A stretch of 7,184 nucleotides of DNA from an uncultured Eubacteriales bacterium (GTDB lineage: Bacteria; Bacillota; Clostridia; Monoglobales; UMGS1388). The notes beneath the pieces were generated by a model. That model did no database searches. It was not told the origin of the DNA and saw only the letters and a program-made list of their open reading frames with translations. The stretch covers positions 1 to 7,184 of the forward strand of contig URVP01000071.1 in assembly GCA_900551345.1 (NCBI GenBank), written 5' to 3'. The position numbers were made by a program, and so were the translations under genes. Below, piece by piece: positions 1 to 6,322 of the stretch; the stretch's first letter is position 1; each line of letters starts with the position of its first letter.

Positions 1-648
1 TTTAGGAAGTGCCATTGCCGTATTTTTTTCGAGCTTACTAAGAATGACAACAATGCTGTTATATCTGTAAAAGGAAATGAAGCTGGAATTTCTAAAAAAC
101 CTTATTTAAGATATGATGCGCAGTTTACTGTTCACCCTTGCGGAAAAGTTGATATAAATCTAAAAGGCAAAGTACCTGAGAATTTTGTTTATCTTCCCAG
201 ACTTGGATATGAATTTTTGCTTGCTCAGGGAAATGAATATATTGAGTACTTCGGTATGGGCGAACACGAGAACTATGTGGATATGCATCACCATGCAAAA
301 ATTGGTCTTTACAAATCAACTGTTTCCGACCAGTATGTTCCCTATGTAAGACCGCAGGAACATGGCAATCATACAAAAACAAAATTATTAAAAATCACAA
401 ACGACATAGGTATCGGTCTTGAGTTTACGGGCAACTGTTTTGAATTTAACGCTTCACACTTTGATACTTATGATCTTAACGCTGCCCAACATACAAATGA
501 ACTTTTGGAGATGGACGAAACTTTACTCCGTATCGACTACAAAGTAGGTGGAATAGGTTCTGCAAGCTGCGGACCGGAAATATCGAAAAAATATCAGCTT
601 AATGACAAGGATATAAATTTTGAATTTTCATTTAAACCTGTAAAATAA
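1..648 (+). CDS. lacZ: GH2 beta-galactosidase, C-terminal part (5'-truncated by window edge)
   Basis: The frame is open from base 1 and gives 215 residues before TAA, so only the C-terminal fifth or so of a roughly 1000-residue enzyme is visible. The visible part is the beta-galactosidase small-chain domain (domain 5 of E. coli LacZ). Recognisable blocks are LPRLGYEF, the EYFGMGEHENY stretch, the LYKSTVSDQYVPYVRPQEHGN stretch (window about 310-369), ASHFDTYDL and GGIGSASCGPEI near the end. These match the family signatures GPhENYpDR, YVPYVRPQEnGN and GvGSxSCGP. The catalytic glutamates lie upstream, outside the window. The family hydrolyses terminal beta-galactosides in the cytoplasm, though GH2 members also include other specificities, so lactose is not assured as substrate. 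E. coli has a tryptophan (W999) in the loop replaced here by SASCGP, which is the usual non-enterobacterial form. The stop codon sits 11 bases before the next gene's start, so the two genes are very likely cotranscribed. Confidence 0.93.
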   Translation, partial: FRKCHCRIFFELTKNDNNAVISVKGNEAGISKKPYLRYDAQFTVHPCGKVDINLKGKVPENFVYLPRLGYEFLLAQGNEYIEYFGMGEHENYVDMHHHAKIGLYKSTVSDQYVPYVRPQEHGNHTKTKLLKITNDIGIGLEFTGNCFEFNASHFDTYDLNAAQHTNELLEMDETLLRIDYKVGGIGSASCGPEISKKYQLNDKDINFEFSFKPVK

Positions 649-649
649 T

Positions 650-654
650 GGAGG
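650..654 (+). promoter_or_regulatory. Ribosome binding site that sets the GH140-like start
   Basis: GGAGG lies 5 bases before the ATG at 660. An earlier in-frame ATG at 648 overlaps the lacZ-type stop codon (TAATG) and itself precedes this Shine-Dalgarno sequence, so it has none of its own. The start at 660, giving MKKVLV, is therefore preferred. Ribosomes finishing the upstream gene could reinitiate here. Confidence 0.8.
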
Positions 655-659
655 TTAAT

Positions 660-1961
660 ATGAAAAAGGTATTAGTACATAAAGATAAAAAATATTTGTG
701 CCTTGAAGACGGAACACCATTTTTTTATCTTGCAGATACAGCATGGTCGCTTTTCCATTCTCTTAACAGAGAAGAAGCGCAGCTTTATATTAAAACCCGT
801 GCATCCCAAGGCTTTAATACAATACAAGCCGTAGTTTTGTCTGAACTTGATGGAATTAACACACCCAATGCGTATGGCAGATATGTGCTTAAGAAAAACA
901 GCGATGGAAATTACGATCCAATTCTGATTGATGACGATGGTGAATACAGCTACTGGGCTCATATCGATTATATTGTTGATTTAGCAGAGAAATATAATTT
1001 ATATGTTGCAATGCTTCCCTGCTGGGGTGATAAATACAATCAACGCTGGGGAAAGGGCCCCGAAATATTTACCCCTGACAATGCTTATATTTACGGAAAA
1101 TTCCTTGGTAAAAGATACGGCAAAAGAAACAACATAATTTGGATGTTGGGCGGAGATCGTCCTCTTGAATCTATTCGCCATGTGCAAATTATGGATGAAA
1201 TGGCAAGGGGACTTAAAGAAGGTGAAGGGGATAATCATCATCTTATGACTTTTCATCCTGTTGGATGCTGTTCATCAATTGATTATGTTAAACATAAAGA
1301 TTACATTGATTTTCATACCTGTCAGTCAAGTCACGGCAATTATTGGTACGATAGCTATAAAATGCTTAGACACACCGGTCAACATGAAGACAAACCCTTT
1401 ATGGACAGTGAACCAAGGTACGAAGATCACCCGGCATATTTCAATACAAAGACGGAGTATTATTGGAATGATGCTGATGTCAGACAAAATACATATATGA
1501 ATCTTATGGAGGGCGTTTGCGGAAACACTTACGGGAATCATAATATATGGTGTTTTAACCGGGAAAGAAGCGATTATTTTCCGTATATATGGAGCGAGGT
1601 TTTGGAGCACCCCGGTGCAACACAGGCACATATAGTTAAAGATTTAAGACTATCTCGTTCTTATTTTGACTTTAGACCTGCACCTGAACTGGTAGAAAAC
1701 AATGATGAGACAGTAATATTCGGACATATTGCTGCGGCAAGAGGCGATAAATATGCATATGTTTATTCCCCTCTTGGAAGAGAAATAAGGGCTAATTTCA
1801 GCAGCTTTAACTCTGATGTGCTGTTAAAAGCTTCTTGGTTCAATCCCAGAACCGGCGAGGAAACGCCTTTTACCGTATTTAAACCCGGCAGAGCAGTTTT
1901 TATGCCTCCCACGCAAGGACACGGCAATGACTGGCTTTTGATAATTGATGTTATTGACTGA
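660..1961 (+). CDS. GH140/DUF4038 apiosidase-like glycoside hydrolase
   Basis: The product has 433 residues from the ATG at 660 and no signal peptide, so it should be cytoplasmic. Residues about 5-330 form the DUF4038/apiosidase-like TIM-barrel domain. It opens with a DGTPFFYLADTAWSLFH block, then ASQGFNTIQAVVL, CWGDKYNQRWGKGPEIFT, the strand motif NNIIWMLGGDRP (Asp166) and PFMDSEPRYED (Glu251). By analogy with clan GH-A folds, Asp166 and Glu251 are the best candidates for catalytic acid/base and nucleophile; that assignment is inference. Residues about 335-433 form the small beta domain called Collagen_bind_2 in Pfam, with RPAPELV, YAYVYSPLGREI, ASWFNPRTGEE and a final DWLLIID. The founding GH140 enzyme removes apiose from rhamnogalacturonan II, but many relatives have unproven substrates. 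Its coupling to a GH2 beta-galactosidase supports a role in clearing oligosaccharides. No clear U-rich terminator follows. The fold family is secure, the substrate is not. Confidence 0.87.
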   Translation: MKKVLVHKDKKYLCLEDGTPFFYLADTAWSLFHSLNREEAQLYIKTRASQGFNTIQAVVLSELDGINTPNAYGRYVLKKNSDGNYDPILIDDDGEYSYWAHIDYIVDLAEKYNLYVAMLPCWGDKYNQRWGKGPEIFTPDNAYIYGKFLGKRYGKRNNIIWMLGGDRPLESIRHVQIMDEMARGLKEGEGDNHHLMTFHPVGCCSSIDYVKHKDYIDFHTCQSSHGNYWYDSYKMLRHTGQHEDKPFMDSEPRYEDHPAYFNTKTEYYWNDADVRQNTYMNLMEGVCGNTYGNHNIWCFNRERSDYFPYIWSEVLEHPGATQAHIVKDLRLSRSYFDFRPAPELVENNDETVIFGHIAAARGDKYAYVYSPLGREIRANFSSFNSDVLLKASWFNPRTGEETPFTVFKPGRAVFMPPTQGHGNDWLLIIDVID

Positions 1962-1979
1962 TGTAAAAAGATTGTTCTA

Positions 1980-2099
1980 ATGTTAAGGAATGTTCGTTTA
2001 AATCAGTTCCCGCTAAATATAAGGCATACCGTTTCTCGTGAATCAGTATATCTAATAACAGCCGCAGGTCAGCACTATATTGTTTGTGCTGACCTCTAA
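1980..2099 (+). CDS. Doubtful small ORF of 39 codons
   Basis: An ATG at 1980 opens a frame of 39 codons ending in TAA at 2097-2099 (product begins MLRNVRLNQF and ends YIVCADL). It lies in the same frame as the preceding GH140-like gene, 18 bases after that gene's TGA, so the two frames are separated by only one stop codon. No good ribosome binding site precedes it; only an A-rich AAAAAG is present. The last ten or so codons overlap the inverted repeat at 2066-2095. I recognise no family. It could be chance, a leader peptide for the acyltransferase gene, or a decayed C-terminal extension of the GH140-like protein. Chance is the most likely of these. Confidence 0.15.
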   Translation: MLRNVRLNQFPLNIRHTVSRESVYLITAAGQHYIVCADL

Positions 2100-2104
2100 T
2101 CGGC
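2061..2104 (+). repeat. Strong inverted repeat / RNA hairpin in the acyltransferase leader
   Basis: AGGTCAGCAC (2066-2075) and GTGCTGACCT (2086-2095) form a perfect 10-bp inverted repeat around a 10-base AT-rich centre. An outer GCCG (2061-2064) can pair with CGGC (2101-2104) across an internal loop, extending the structure. It ends only a few bases before the Shine-Dalgarno sequence of the acyltransferase gene. The U-tract expected of an intrinsic terminator is missing: CTAATCGGCGG follows. It could be an mRNA structure, a U-less terminator of the glycoside hydrolase operon, or a dimeric-protein operator with half-site centres 20 bp (about two helical turns) apart. The repeat is plain in the sequence; its role is open. 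Confidence 0.75.
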
Positions 2105-2118
2105 GGAATGGAGTAAAA

Positions 2119-3147
2119 ATGACTAATGCAATTAAAGTTAATACAAGCAACAGAATAGTTATTTTTGATTATCTTAAAGCGCTTGCAATTATTTTGGTTA
2201 TAGTAAATCATTATGTACATTTATCTTGGGAATCTTTTGGAAATTGCATTTTGTTCCCGTTAATATTTAAAATGCCTGTACCTATTTTTATGATAGTTAC
2301 AGGGTGTATGAACGCTATGTCCTATAACAAAAAGTACACAAGGCTTTCTGAAATGTATATGCCAAAACAGATTTTGGTGCGTTTTTTACGCTTTTGGATT
2401 CCATTTTTGTTTGAGTTTGTTGTAGAAATGATACTAACAATCACATTGAAGCGTGTTTCTTTTACGCCGCTGTCTGTTGTACAAGCTTTTTTGGTTGGCG
2501 GTCCGGGTCTTAACGGAAGTTATTATGTTCCGGTATTGATTCAGTTTTCGCTTTTGTTCCCTTTGATTTATGTGCTGGTTAGAAAGTATAATGTCAAAGG
2601 TCTTATAATCTGCATGGCTGTAAATCTTTTATATGAAGTCGTTTGCACATTGATAAATATCCCCTCAGATGTATACAGACTGTTAATGCCTCGCTACATA
2701 GCATATGTTGCATTGGGATGCTGGTTTTATTTTAAAGATTACAAAATTAGCAAAAAAACTTGCTATATAATGTTTGCGGCAGGTGCGGCATTTTTCATAG
2801 TGAGATTTTGCGGATACAGACCCTTTATATTTAAAAAATGGACAGATACATGTATGCTTGCAGCGTTCTACATATTTCCTATTGTTGCGGCACTTATAAT
2901 GAAATTTAAAGATTTAAAATCCGCTTCAGGTAAAGTAGGAAGGCTTGTACAAACAGTAGGTAATGCATCGTACCACATTTTCCTGATACAGATGCTTTAT
3001 TATAACATTTTTTACCGCTATATAACCAAGCAGTTTAATATACCTGCTGTTAATATACCTTTGAATATTGTCTTATGTGTATCAGTTGGTATCGTGTTTT
3101 ACTACATAGAAAAAGGCGTAAGCAAACGGATAATAAATTCATTATAA
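2119..3147 (+). CDS. Acyltransferase-3 family integral membrane protein
   Basis: The product has 342 residues from the ATG at 2119, which has GGAG 5 bases upstream. A TTG-initiated extension from 2080 is possible but would run through the hairpin and has no ribosome binding site. The family hallmark is the N-terminal block RIVIFDYLKALAIILVIVNHY, with the conserved His31 that is thought to be needed for acyl transfer. It is followed by MPVPIFMIVTG and an RFLR (88-91) basic motif at a membrane boundary. About ten hydrophobic segments span the chain, including ones near 13-30, 43-62, 92-110, 137-154, 160-178, 194-206, 214-229, 247-261, 284-298 and 313-330. GNASYHIFLIQM near 281-292 is also typical. 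Relatives O-acetylate or otherwise O-acylate cell-surface polysaccharides, peptidoglycan or secondary metabolites, using a cytoplasmic acyl donor. There is no fused SGNH domain. The acceptor cannot be inferred from this window. Confidence 0.9.
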   Translation: MTNAIKVNTSNRIVIFDYLKALAIILVIVNHYVHLSWESFGNCILFPLIFKMPVPIFMIVTGCMNAMSYNKKYTRLSEMYMPKQILVRFLRFWIPFLFEFVVEMILTITLKRVSFTPLSVVQAFLVGGPGLNGSYYVPVLIQFSLLFPLIYVLVRKYNVKGLIICMAVNLLYEVVCTLINIPSDVYRLLMPRYIAYVALGCWFYFKDYKISKKTCYIMFAAGAAFFIVRFCGYRPFIFKKWTDTCMLAAFYIFPIVAALIMKFKDLKSASGKVGRLVQTVGNASYHIFLIQMLYYNIFYRYITKQFNIPAVNIPLNIVLCVSVGIVFYYIEKGVSKRIINSL

Positions 3148-3150
3148 CCG

Positions 3151-3176
3151 GGCGCTTGCGCCTTTAATTTTATATT
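3151..3176 (+). terminator. Short intrinsic terminator after the acyltransferase gene
   Basis: GGCGC (3151-3155) and GCGCC (3158-3162) can pair as a compact GC hairpin, most likely a 4-bp stem with a CTTG loop. It begins 4 bases after the stop codon and is followed by the T-rich TTTAATTTTATATTT. The stem is short and the U-tract is interrupted, so it may be weak. On the minus strand the hairpin is followed by CGGTTATAATG, which is a poor U-tract, so the convergent gene probably ends less cleanly. Confidence 0.6.
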
Positions 3177-4201
3177 TAATTTTCAGCAACATATGTAAGT
3201 GTTTTAAAGCCCAATTCATAAGGAGCTATTACTCCCGGGTTGAATGTTACTGCTATTTCTTCTCCGCAAGGATACACAACGGCGTAATCAATGTACTGTG
3301 CAACTATTTCTGCTGCGTTGTCATAGTAAAGTTCAGGTTCTTGCGCTATAACCTCTGTAAAATTAATTACAAACATGGAAACTATTTCGTCATAAGTCAT
3401 ATCCGGAATGTAATCTGTAAGCGCAGCTTCCTCTCCGCTGTCAAGTTTATATACTTTTGAAAACTGGGATACAGACACTTCTGCGTCCTGAATTACTGAA
3501 GAGGTAAACAAAACAGAAAATAGATTATTTTGCATATTGGTAATGCCGTAATCAACTTCGTATTTCACATCGGATGAAGTTAAAACTCCGCTTTCAATAT
3601 ATGTACTTTTAAACATTTCTAGATCTTCTGTCAAAGCATTTTTAATTTTTTCATTAATAGTATCTATAGCTATAGAATCATCATCGCATGAAAGCTGTGG
3701 ATAGTATCCGTTTAATTCTGCAACAGGCGTTGTTTCTTTGTAAACAGTTTCACTAATGCTGCTCTTGCTAACCGTTATTTTTGTACCACTGGTTATTATT
3801 ACCGTCTCAGTGTCATTATCCCAGTCAACTTTACAATCGAAACTTTCAGCAATCGCTCTTACCGGAACAAGAGTTCGTTCACCTATAAGCTGAGGAGGGA
3901 CATCAAGCTCTTTTTCAGTACCGTTAACGGTAAAAACATTGTTTCCAATCTGCATTATAACAACAGTATCGTCTTTTGTTGAAGTTATTGTACTGGTGGA
4001 TTCATTCCATTCAACATCAGCATTTAACGCTTCAAAGATTGCTCTTAACGGCACGAGAACTCTGTCGTTGAGCATAACTGGAGGTTGGTCAAAGCTAAGG
4101 GCTGTCCCGTCCAGAATAACCTTTATGTCATTTTCAGATGCAAATGACATTAGACTAAATGACATTGTAAAAATTATTGCCAATGCAATTACTTTTTTCA
4201 T
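3176..4201 (-). CDS. Secreted stalk-domain protein with DUF4163/DUF3298 (RsiV-like) C-terminus
   Basis: The product has 341 residues. An N-terminal signal peptide is evident: MKK, then a hydrophobic run to about residue 20, with likely cleavage after the alanine of SFA-SEN near residue 21. Residues about 27-138 are the copper-amine-oxidase N-terminal-like stalk domain, with two diagnostic repeats: PPVMLNDRVLVPLRAIFEAL followed by VEWN, and PPQLIGERTLVPVRAIAES followed by VDWD. Despite the name, such domains are common non-enzymatic wall or stalk modules in Firmicutes. Residues about 145-250 resemble DUF4163, and about 255-338 resemble DUF3298, with FNPGVIAPYELGF near the end. The same pair occurs in PdaC- and RsiV-type extracytoplasmic proteins. 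There is no deacetylase domain and no sortase or choline-binding motif, so it is probably a secreted or wall-associated sensor or binding protein of unknown ligand. GGAG lies 8 bases before the start, and a good promoter precedes it at 4231-4258. The gene is monocistronic and divergent from the GH130 gene. Confidence 0.87.
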   Translation of the reverse strand: MKKVIALAIIFTMSFSLMSFASENDIKVILDGTALSFDQPPVMLNDRVLVPLRAIFEALNADVEWNESTSTITSTKDDTVVIMQIGNNVFTVNGTEKELDVPPQLIGERTLVPVRAIAESFDCKVDWDNDTETVIITSGTKITVSKSSISETVYKETTPVAELNGYYPQLSCDDDSIAIDTINEKIKNALTEDLEMFKSTYIESGVLTSSDVKYEVDYGITNMQNNLFSVLFTSSVIQDAEVSVSQFSKVYKLDSGEEAALTDYIPDMTYDEIVSMFVINFTEVIAQEPELYYDNAAEIVAQYIDYAVVYPCGEEIAVTFNPGVIAPYELGFKTLTYVAEN

Positions 4202-4230
4202 TATATCATCTCCTAAATACTAATAAAAAT

Positions 4231-4258
4231 ATTATATCACACACTTTGCACACTCCAA
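4231..4258 (-). promoter_or_regulatory. Sigma-A-type promoter for the stalk-domain gene
   Basis: Read on the minus strand, TTGGAG (4258-4253), a 16-base spacer and a perfect TATAAT (4236-4231) are present. The TGA just before TATAAT makes an extended -10 (TGnTATAAT). The predicted start is near 4224, about 23 bases before the ATG, which leaves room for the ribosome binding site. Confidence 0.75.
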
Positions 4259-4280
4259 CATTAAATTTAAGTTACACATC

Positions 4281-4308
4281 TTGAAATTATATACAAATAT
4301 GTTAGAAT
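4281..4308 (+). promoter_or_regulatory. Sigma-A-type promoter for the GH130-dgt unit
   Basis: TTGAAA (4281-4286), a 16-base spacer and TAGAAT (4303-4308) are present, with TG one base upstream of the -10 hexamer (extended -10). The transcription start would be near 4315, which falls inside the Shine-Dalgarno sequence AAAGGAG (4314-4320). The leader would therefore be unusually short, or another start is used. A weaker alternative is TTAAGT (4266-4271), 18 bases, TATACA (4290-4295). Confidence 0.55.
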
Positions 4309-4313
4309 AAACT

Positions 4314-4320
4314 AAAGGAG
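4314..4320 (+). promoter_or_regulatory. Ribosome binding site that sets the GH130 start
   Basis: AAAGGAG is 8 bases before the ATG at 4329, which is ideal spacing. A GTG at 4320 is in frame but overlaps the last base of this site, so it cannot use it. The start at 4329 is chosen. Confidence 0.85.
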
Positions 4321-4328
4321 TGATAAGT

Positions 4329-5300
4329 ATGCTAAAAAGCAGCAAAGTAATAACAAGATACCCCCAAAACCCCATACTTTCATATAAGGACATACCTTAT
4401 AAAGCGGCTTTGGTTTTTAATGCCGGCGTTACTAAATATAACGGAAAATATGTTATGCTTTTCAGAAACGATTATGGCAGTGTTGAAAATCAGACCCTAG
4501 AAGGAACAAATATAGGACTAGCATTCAGTGATGATGGAATAAAATGGGATGTACAGCCAAAGCCCTGCTTTAAACTTGAAAGCGAAGAAATACTGCGTGC
4601 TTACGACCCAAGACTAACTGTTATTGACGGAAAGGTACACATGTGCTTTGCTGTGGATACAAAACACGGTATATGCGGTGGAGTTGCAGTAACAGAAGAT
4701 TTTGAACACTTTGATATAAAATCTATCAGCGCCCCCGACAATCGAAATATGGTTCTTTTTCCTGAAAAAGTGGGCGGACTTTATGTAAGGCTGGAAAGAC
4801 CTTTCACAGTGTATAGCAGAGGTTGTGATCGCTTTGACTTGTGGATGTCAAAATCACCCGATTTAAGATATTGGGGAGACAGTTCTCTTGTGCTTGCGGT
4901 GGAAAATGTACCGTTTGCAAACGATAAAATTGGTCCTGCCGCTCCTCCAATCAAAACGGAAAAAGGCTGGCTTACAACCTTCCATTCTGTTGATATTGAC
5001 AAAACAAGAGGTAAAAACGGATGGGAAGATAAATGGCAAAAGAGATACTGTGCCGGAATAATGCTTCTTGATCTTGAAGATCCTTCAAAAGTCATCGGTA
5101 TGAGTAAAGAACCGCTTATAGCACCTGAAGTGGATTATGAAACAACAGAAGGCTTTAGAACTAATGTCATTTTCCCCGGAGGAATGATTTTGGAAGATAA
5201 CGGTGAAGTAAAGATTTATTATGGTGCATCCGATACCGTTGAATGTCTTGCTACTGCAAATGTAGATGATCTTATAAAACTTTGTAAGGATAAAAAATAA
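4329..5300 (+). CDS. GH130 beta-mannoside phosphorylase/hydrolase
   Basis: The product has 323 residues, the usual length for the family, with no signal peptide, so it should be cytoplasmic. It is a five-bladed beta-propeller. Signatures in order are NPILSYKDIPYKAALVFNAG (14-33), YVMLFRND (41-48), YDPRLT (92-97) with Asp93 as the expected catalytic acid, RLERP (154-158), NDKIGPAAPPIKTEKGWLT (198-216), FPGGMI (282-287) and VKIYYGASDTVECLATA (294-310). Family members cleave beta-1,4- or beta-1,2-linked mannosides such as mannosylglucose, mannobiose or mannosyl-N-acetylglucosamine. Most use phosphate and release mannose 1-phosphate, while some subfamilies are hydrolases. The PILSYKDIPY...VFNAGV opening resembles phosphorylase-type members, but the exact linkage cannot be assigned by eye. 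The gene begins a unit with its own promoter and is followed 30 bases later by dgt with no terminator between. No mannan transporter or epimerase is visible nearby. Confidence 0.92.
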   Translation: MLKSSKVITRYPQNPILSYKDIPYKAALVFNAGVTKYNGKYVMLFRNDYGSVENQTLEGTNIGLAFSDDGIKWDVQPKPCFKLESEEILRAYDPRLTVIDGKVHMCFAVDTKHGICGGVAVTEDFEHFDIKSISAPDNRNMVLFPEKVGGLYVRLERPFTVYSRGCDRFDLWMSKSPDLRYWGDSSLVLAVENVPFANDKIGPAAPPIKTEKGWLTTFHSVDIDKTRGKNGWEDKWQKRYCAGIMLLDLEDPSKVIGMSKEPLIAPEVDYETTEGFRTNVIFPGGMILEDNGEVKIYYGASDTVECLATANVDDLIKLCKDKK

Positions 5301-5330
5301 CTTTCACTTTCTGTTTAAGGGGTGATTGAT

Positions 5331-6320
5331 ATGAACTTCAGAAAACAGTACGAAGAACTTCAAAAGCAGACTTTATCCGAATTTGCTACATTACCACAAA
5401 ATTCAAAAGGCAGAGCCATACTAATTGAGCCATGTGACCTGCGTACGGATTTTCAGCGTGACAGAGACAGAATAATTCACTCAAAAGCGTTTCGAAGGCT
5501 AAAGCACAAAACTCAAGTTTTTGTAACGCCTGAGGGTGATCATTACAGAACACGTCTTACTCATACACTTGAGGTTTCACAAATAGCCCGTACAATTGCG
5601 CGGTGTTTAAGGTTAAATGAAGATTTAGTAGAGGCAATTTCACTGGGTCACGATTTAGGACATACCCCATTTGGTCATGCAGGAGAACATAAACTTAATG
5701 AAATATGTCCGTATGGTTTTAACCATGCACAGCAAAGTTTGCGTGTGGTAGATGTACTTGAAAACGGCAGAGGGTTGAACCTTACCTATGAAGTGCGCGA
5801 CGGCATTGTTAATCATACAAGCAAATCAAAAGCTGCTACTCCTGAAGCACAAATTGTCCAGTTTGCCGATCGAATAGCATATGTCAATCATGATATAGAT
5901 GATGCTATAAGAGGAGGCATTATAACTGCCGATGCAATACCCTCAGACTGTGCAAAGGTTCTTGGTACAACTCACTCTTCAAGAATTGATACAATGATAA
6001 GAGCTGTCATAAACGGTAGTCTTAATAAGCCTGAAATAGCAATGCTTGAGCCTTACTATTCAATGATGCTGAAGTTAAGACAGTTTATGTTTGATCATGT
6101 ATATATCGAATCAGCCGCAAAGGAAGAGGAAAAAAAGGCTACACAAATTATAGAAGCTTTATACAATCATTATCTGACTCACCCGCAGCAAATTAAAGAT
6201 TATGAAGAAAGTGAAGATTTGCACAGAACCGTATGTGATTATATTGCCGGTATGTCAGATTCATTTGCAATTAAAACTTATAAAGATTTATATGTGCCAA
6301 AAGCATGGCACGTTATGTAA
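5331..6320 (+). CDS. dgt: dGTP triphosphohydrolase-like HD-domain protein
   Basis: The product has 329 residues from the ATG at 5331, which has AAGGGG (5317-5322) 8 bases upstream. The GTG at 5322 overlaps that site and is rejected. The protein is an HD-superfamily dNTP triphosphohydrolase, which hydrolyses dGTP (or related dNTPs) to the nucleoside and triphosphate in the cytoplasm. The metal-binding residues are all present: His78 in RTRLTHTLEV, His107-Asp108 in GHDLGHTPFGHAGE, and Asp180 in QFADRIAY. The N-terminal DFQRDRDRIIHSKAFRRLKHKTQVF block (39-63) is diagnostic. Its length is that of the short deoxyguanosinetriphosphate triphosphohydrolase-like branch found in Clostridia, rather than the roughly 500-residue E. 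coli Dgt. The gene lies just before dnaG, as in many clostridial chromosomes. A strong terminator separates the two, while the upstream link to GH130 has none. True substrate preference within the dNTPs is uncertain. Confidence 0.94.
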   Translation: MNFRKQYEELQKQTLSEFATLPQNSKGRAILIEPCDLRTDFQRDRDRIIHSKAFRRLKHKTQVFVTPEGDHYRTRLTHTLEVSQIARTIARCLRLNEDLVEAISLGHDLGHTPFGHAGEHKLNEICPYGFNHAQQSLRVVDVLENGRGLNLTYEVRDGIVNHTSKSKAATPEAQIVQFADRIAYVNHDIDDAIRGGIITADAIPSDCAKVLGTTHSSRIDTMIRAVINGSLNKPEIAMLEPYYSMMLKLRQFMFDHVYIESAAKEEEKKATQIIEALYNHYLTHPQQIKDYEESEDLHRTVCDYIAGMSDSFAIKTYKDLYVPKAWHVM

Positions 6321-6322
6321 TG

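Noticed and set aside
672..1631. Several open frames on both strands inside the GH140-like gene
   Set aside because: All overlap a gene with continuous family similarity and none has its own ribosome binding site or recognisable motif.
2080..2118. TTG-initiated N-terminal extension of the acyltransferase
   Set aside because: It would begin within the hairpin loop and has no Shine-Dalgarno sequence, while the ATG at 2119 has GGAG at proper spacing and the family's conserved block starts shortly after it.
1951..2220. Minus-strand open frame of 89 codons over the spacer before the acyltransferase gene
   Set aside because: It overlaps the 5' end of the well-supported acyltransferase gene and the GH140-like stop codon, lacks a convincing ribosome binding site and matches no family I recognise. 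It most likely results from the AT-rich spacer and the hairpin.
4781..5095. Minus-strand 104-codon open frame opposite GH130
   Set aside because: It lies entirely inside the GH130 gene, whose catalytic and binding motifs are clear on the plus strand.
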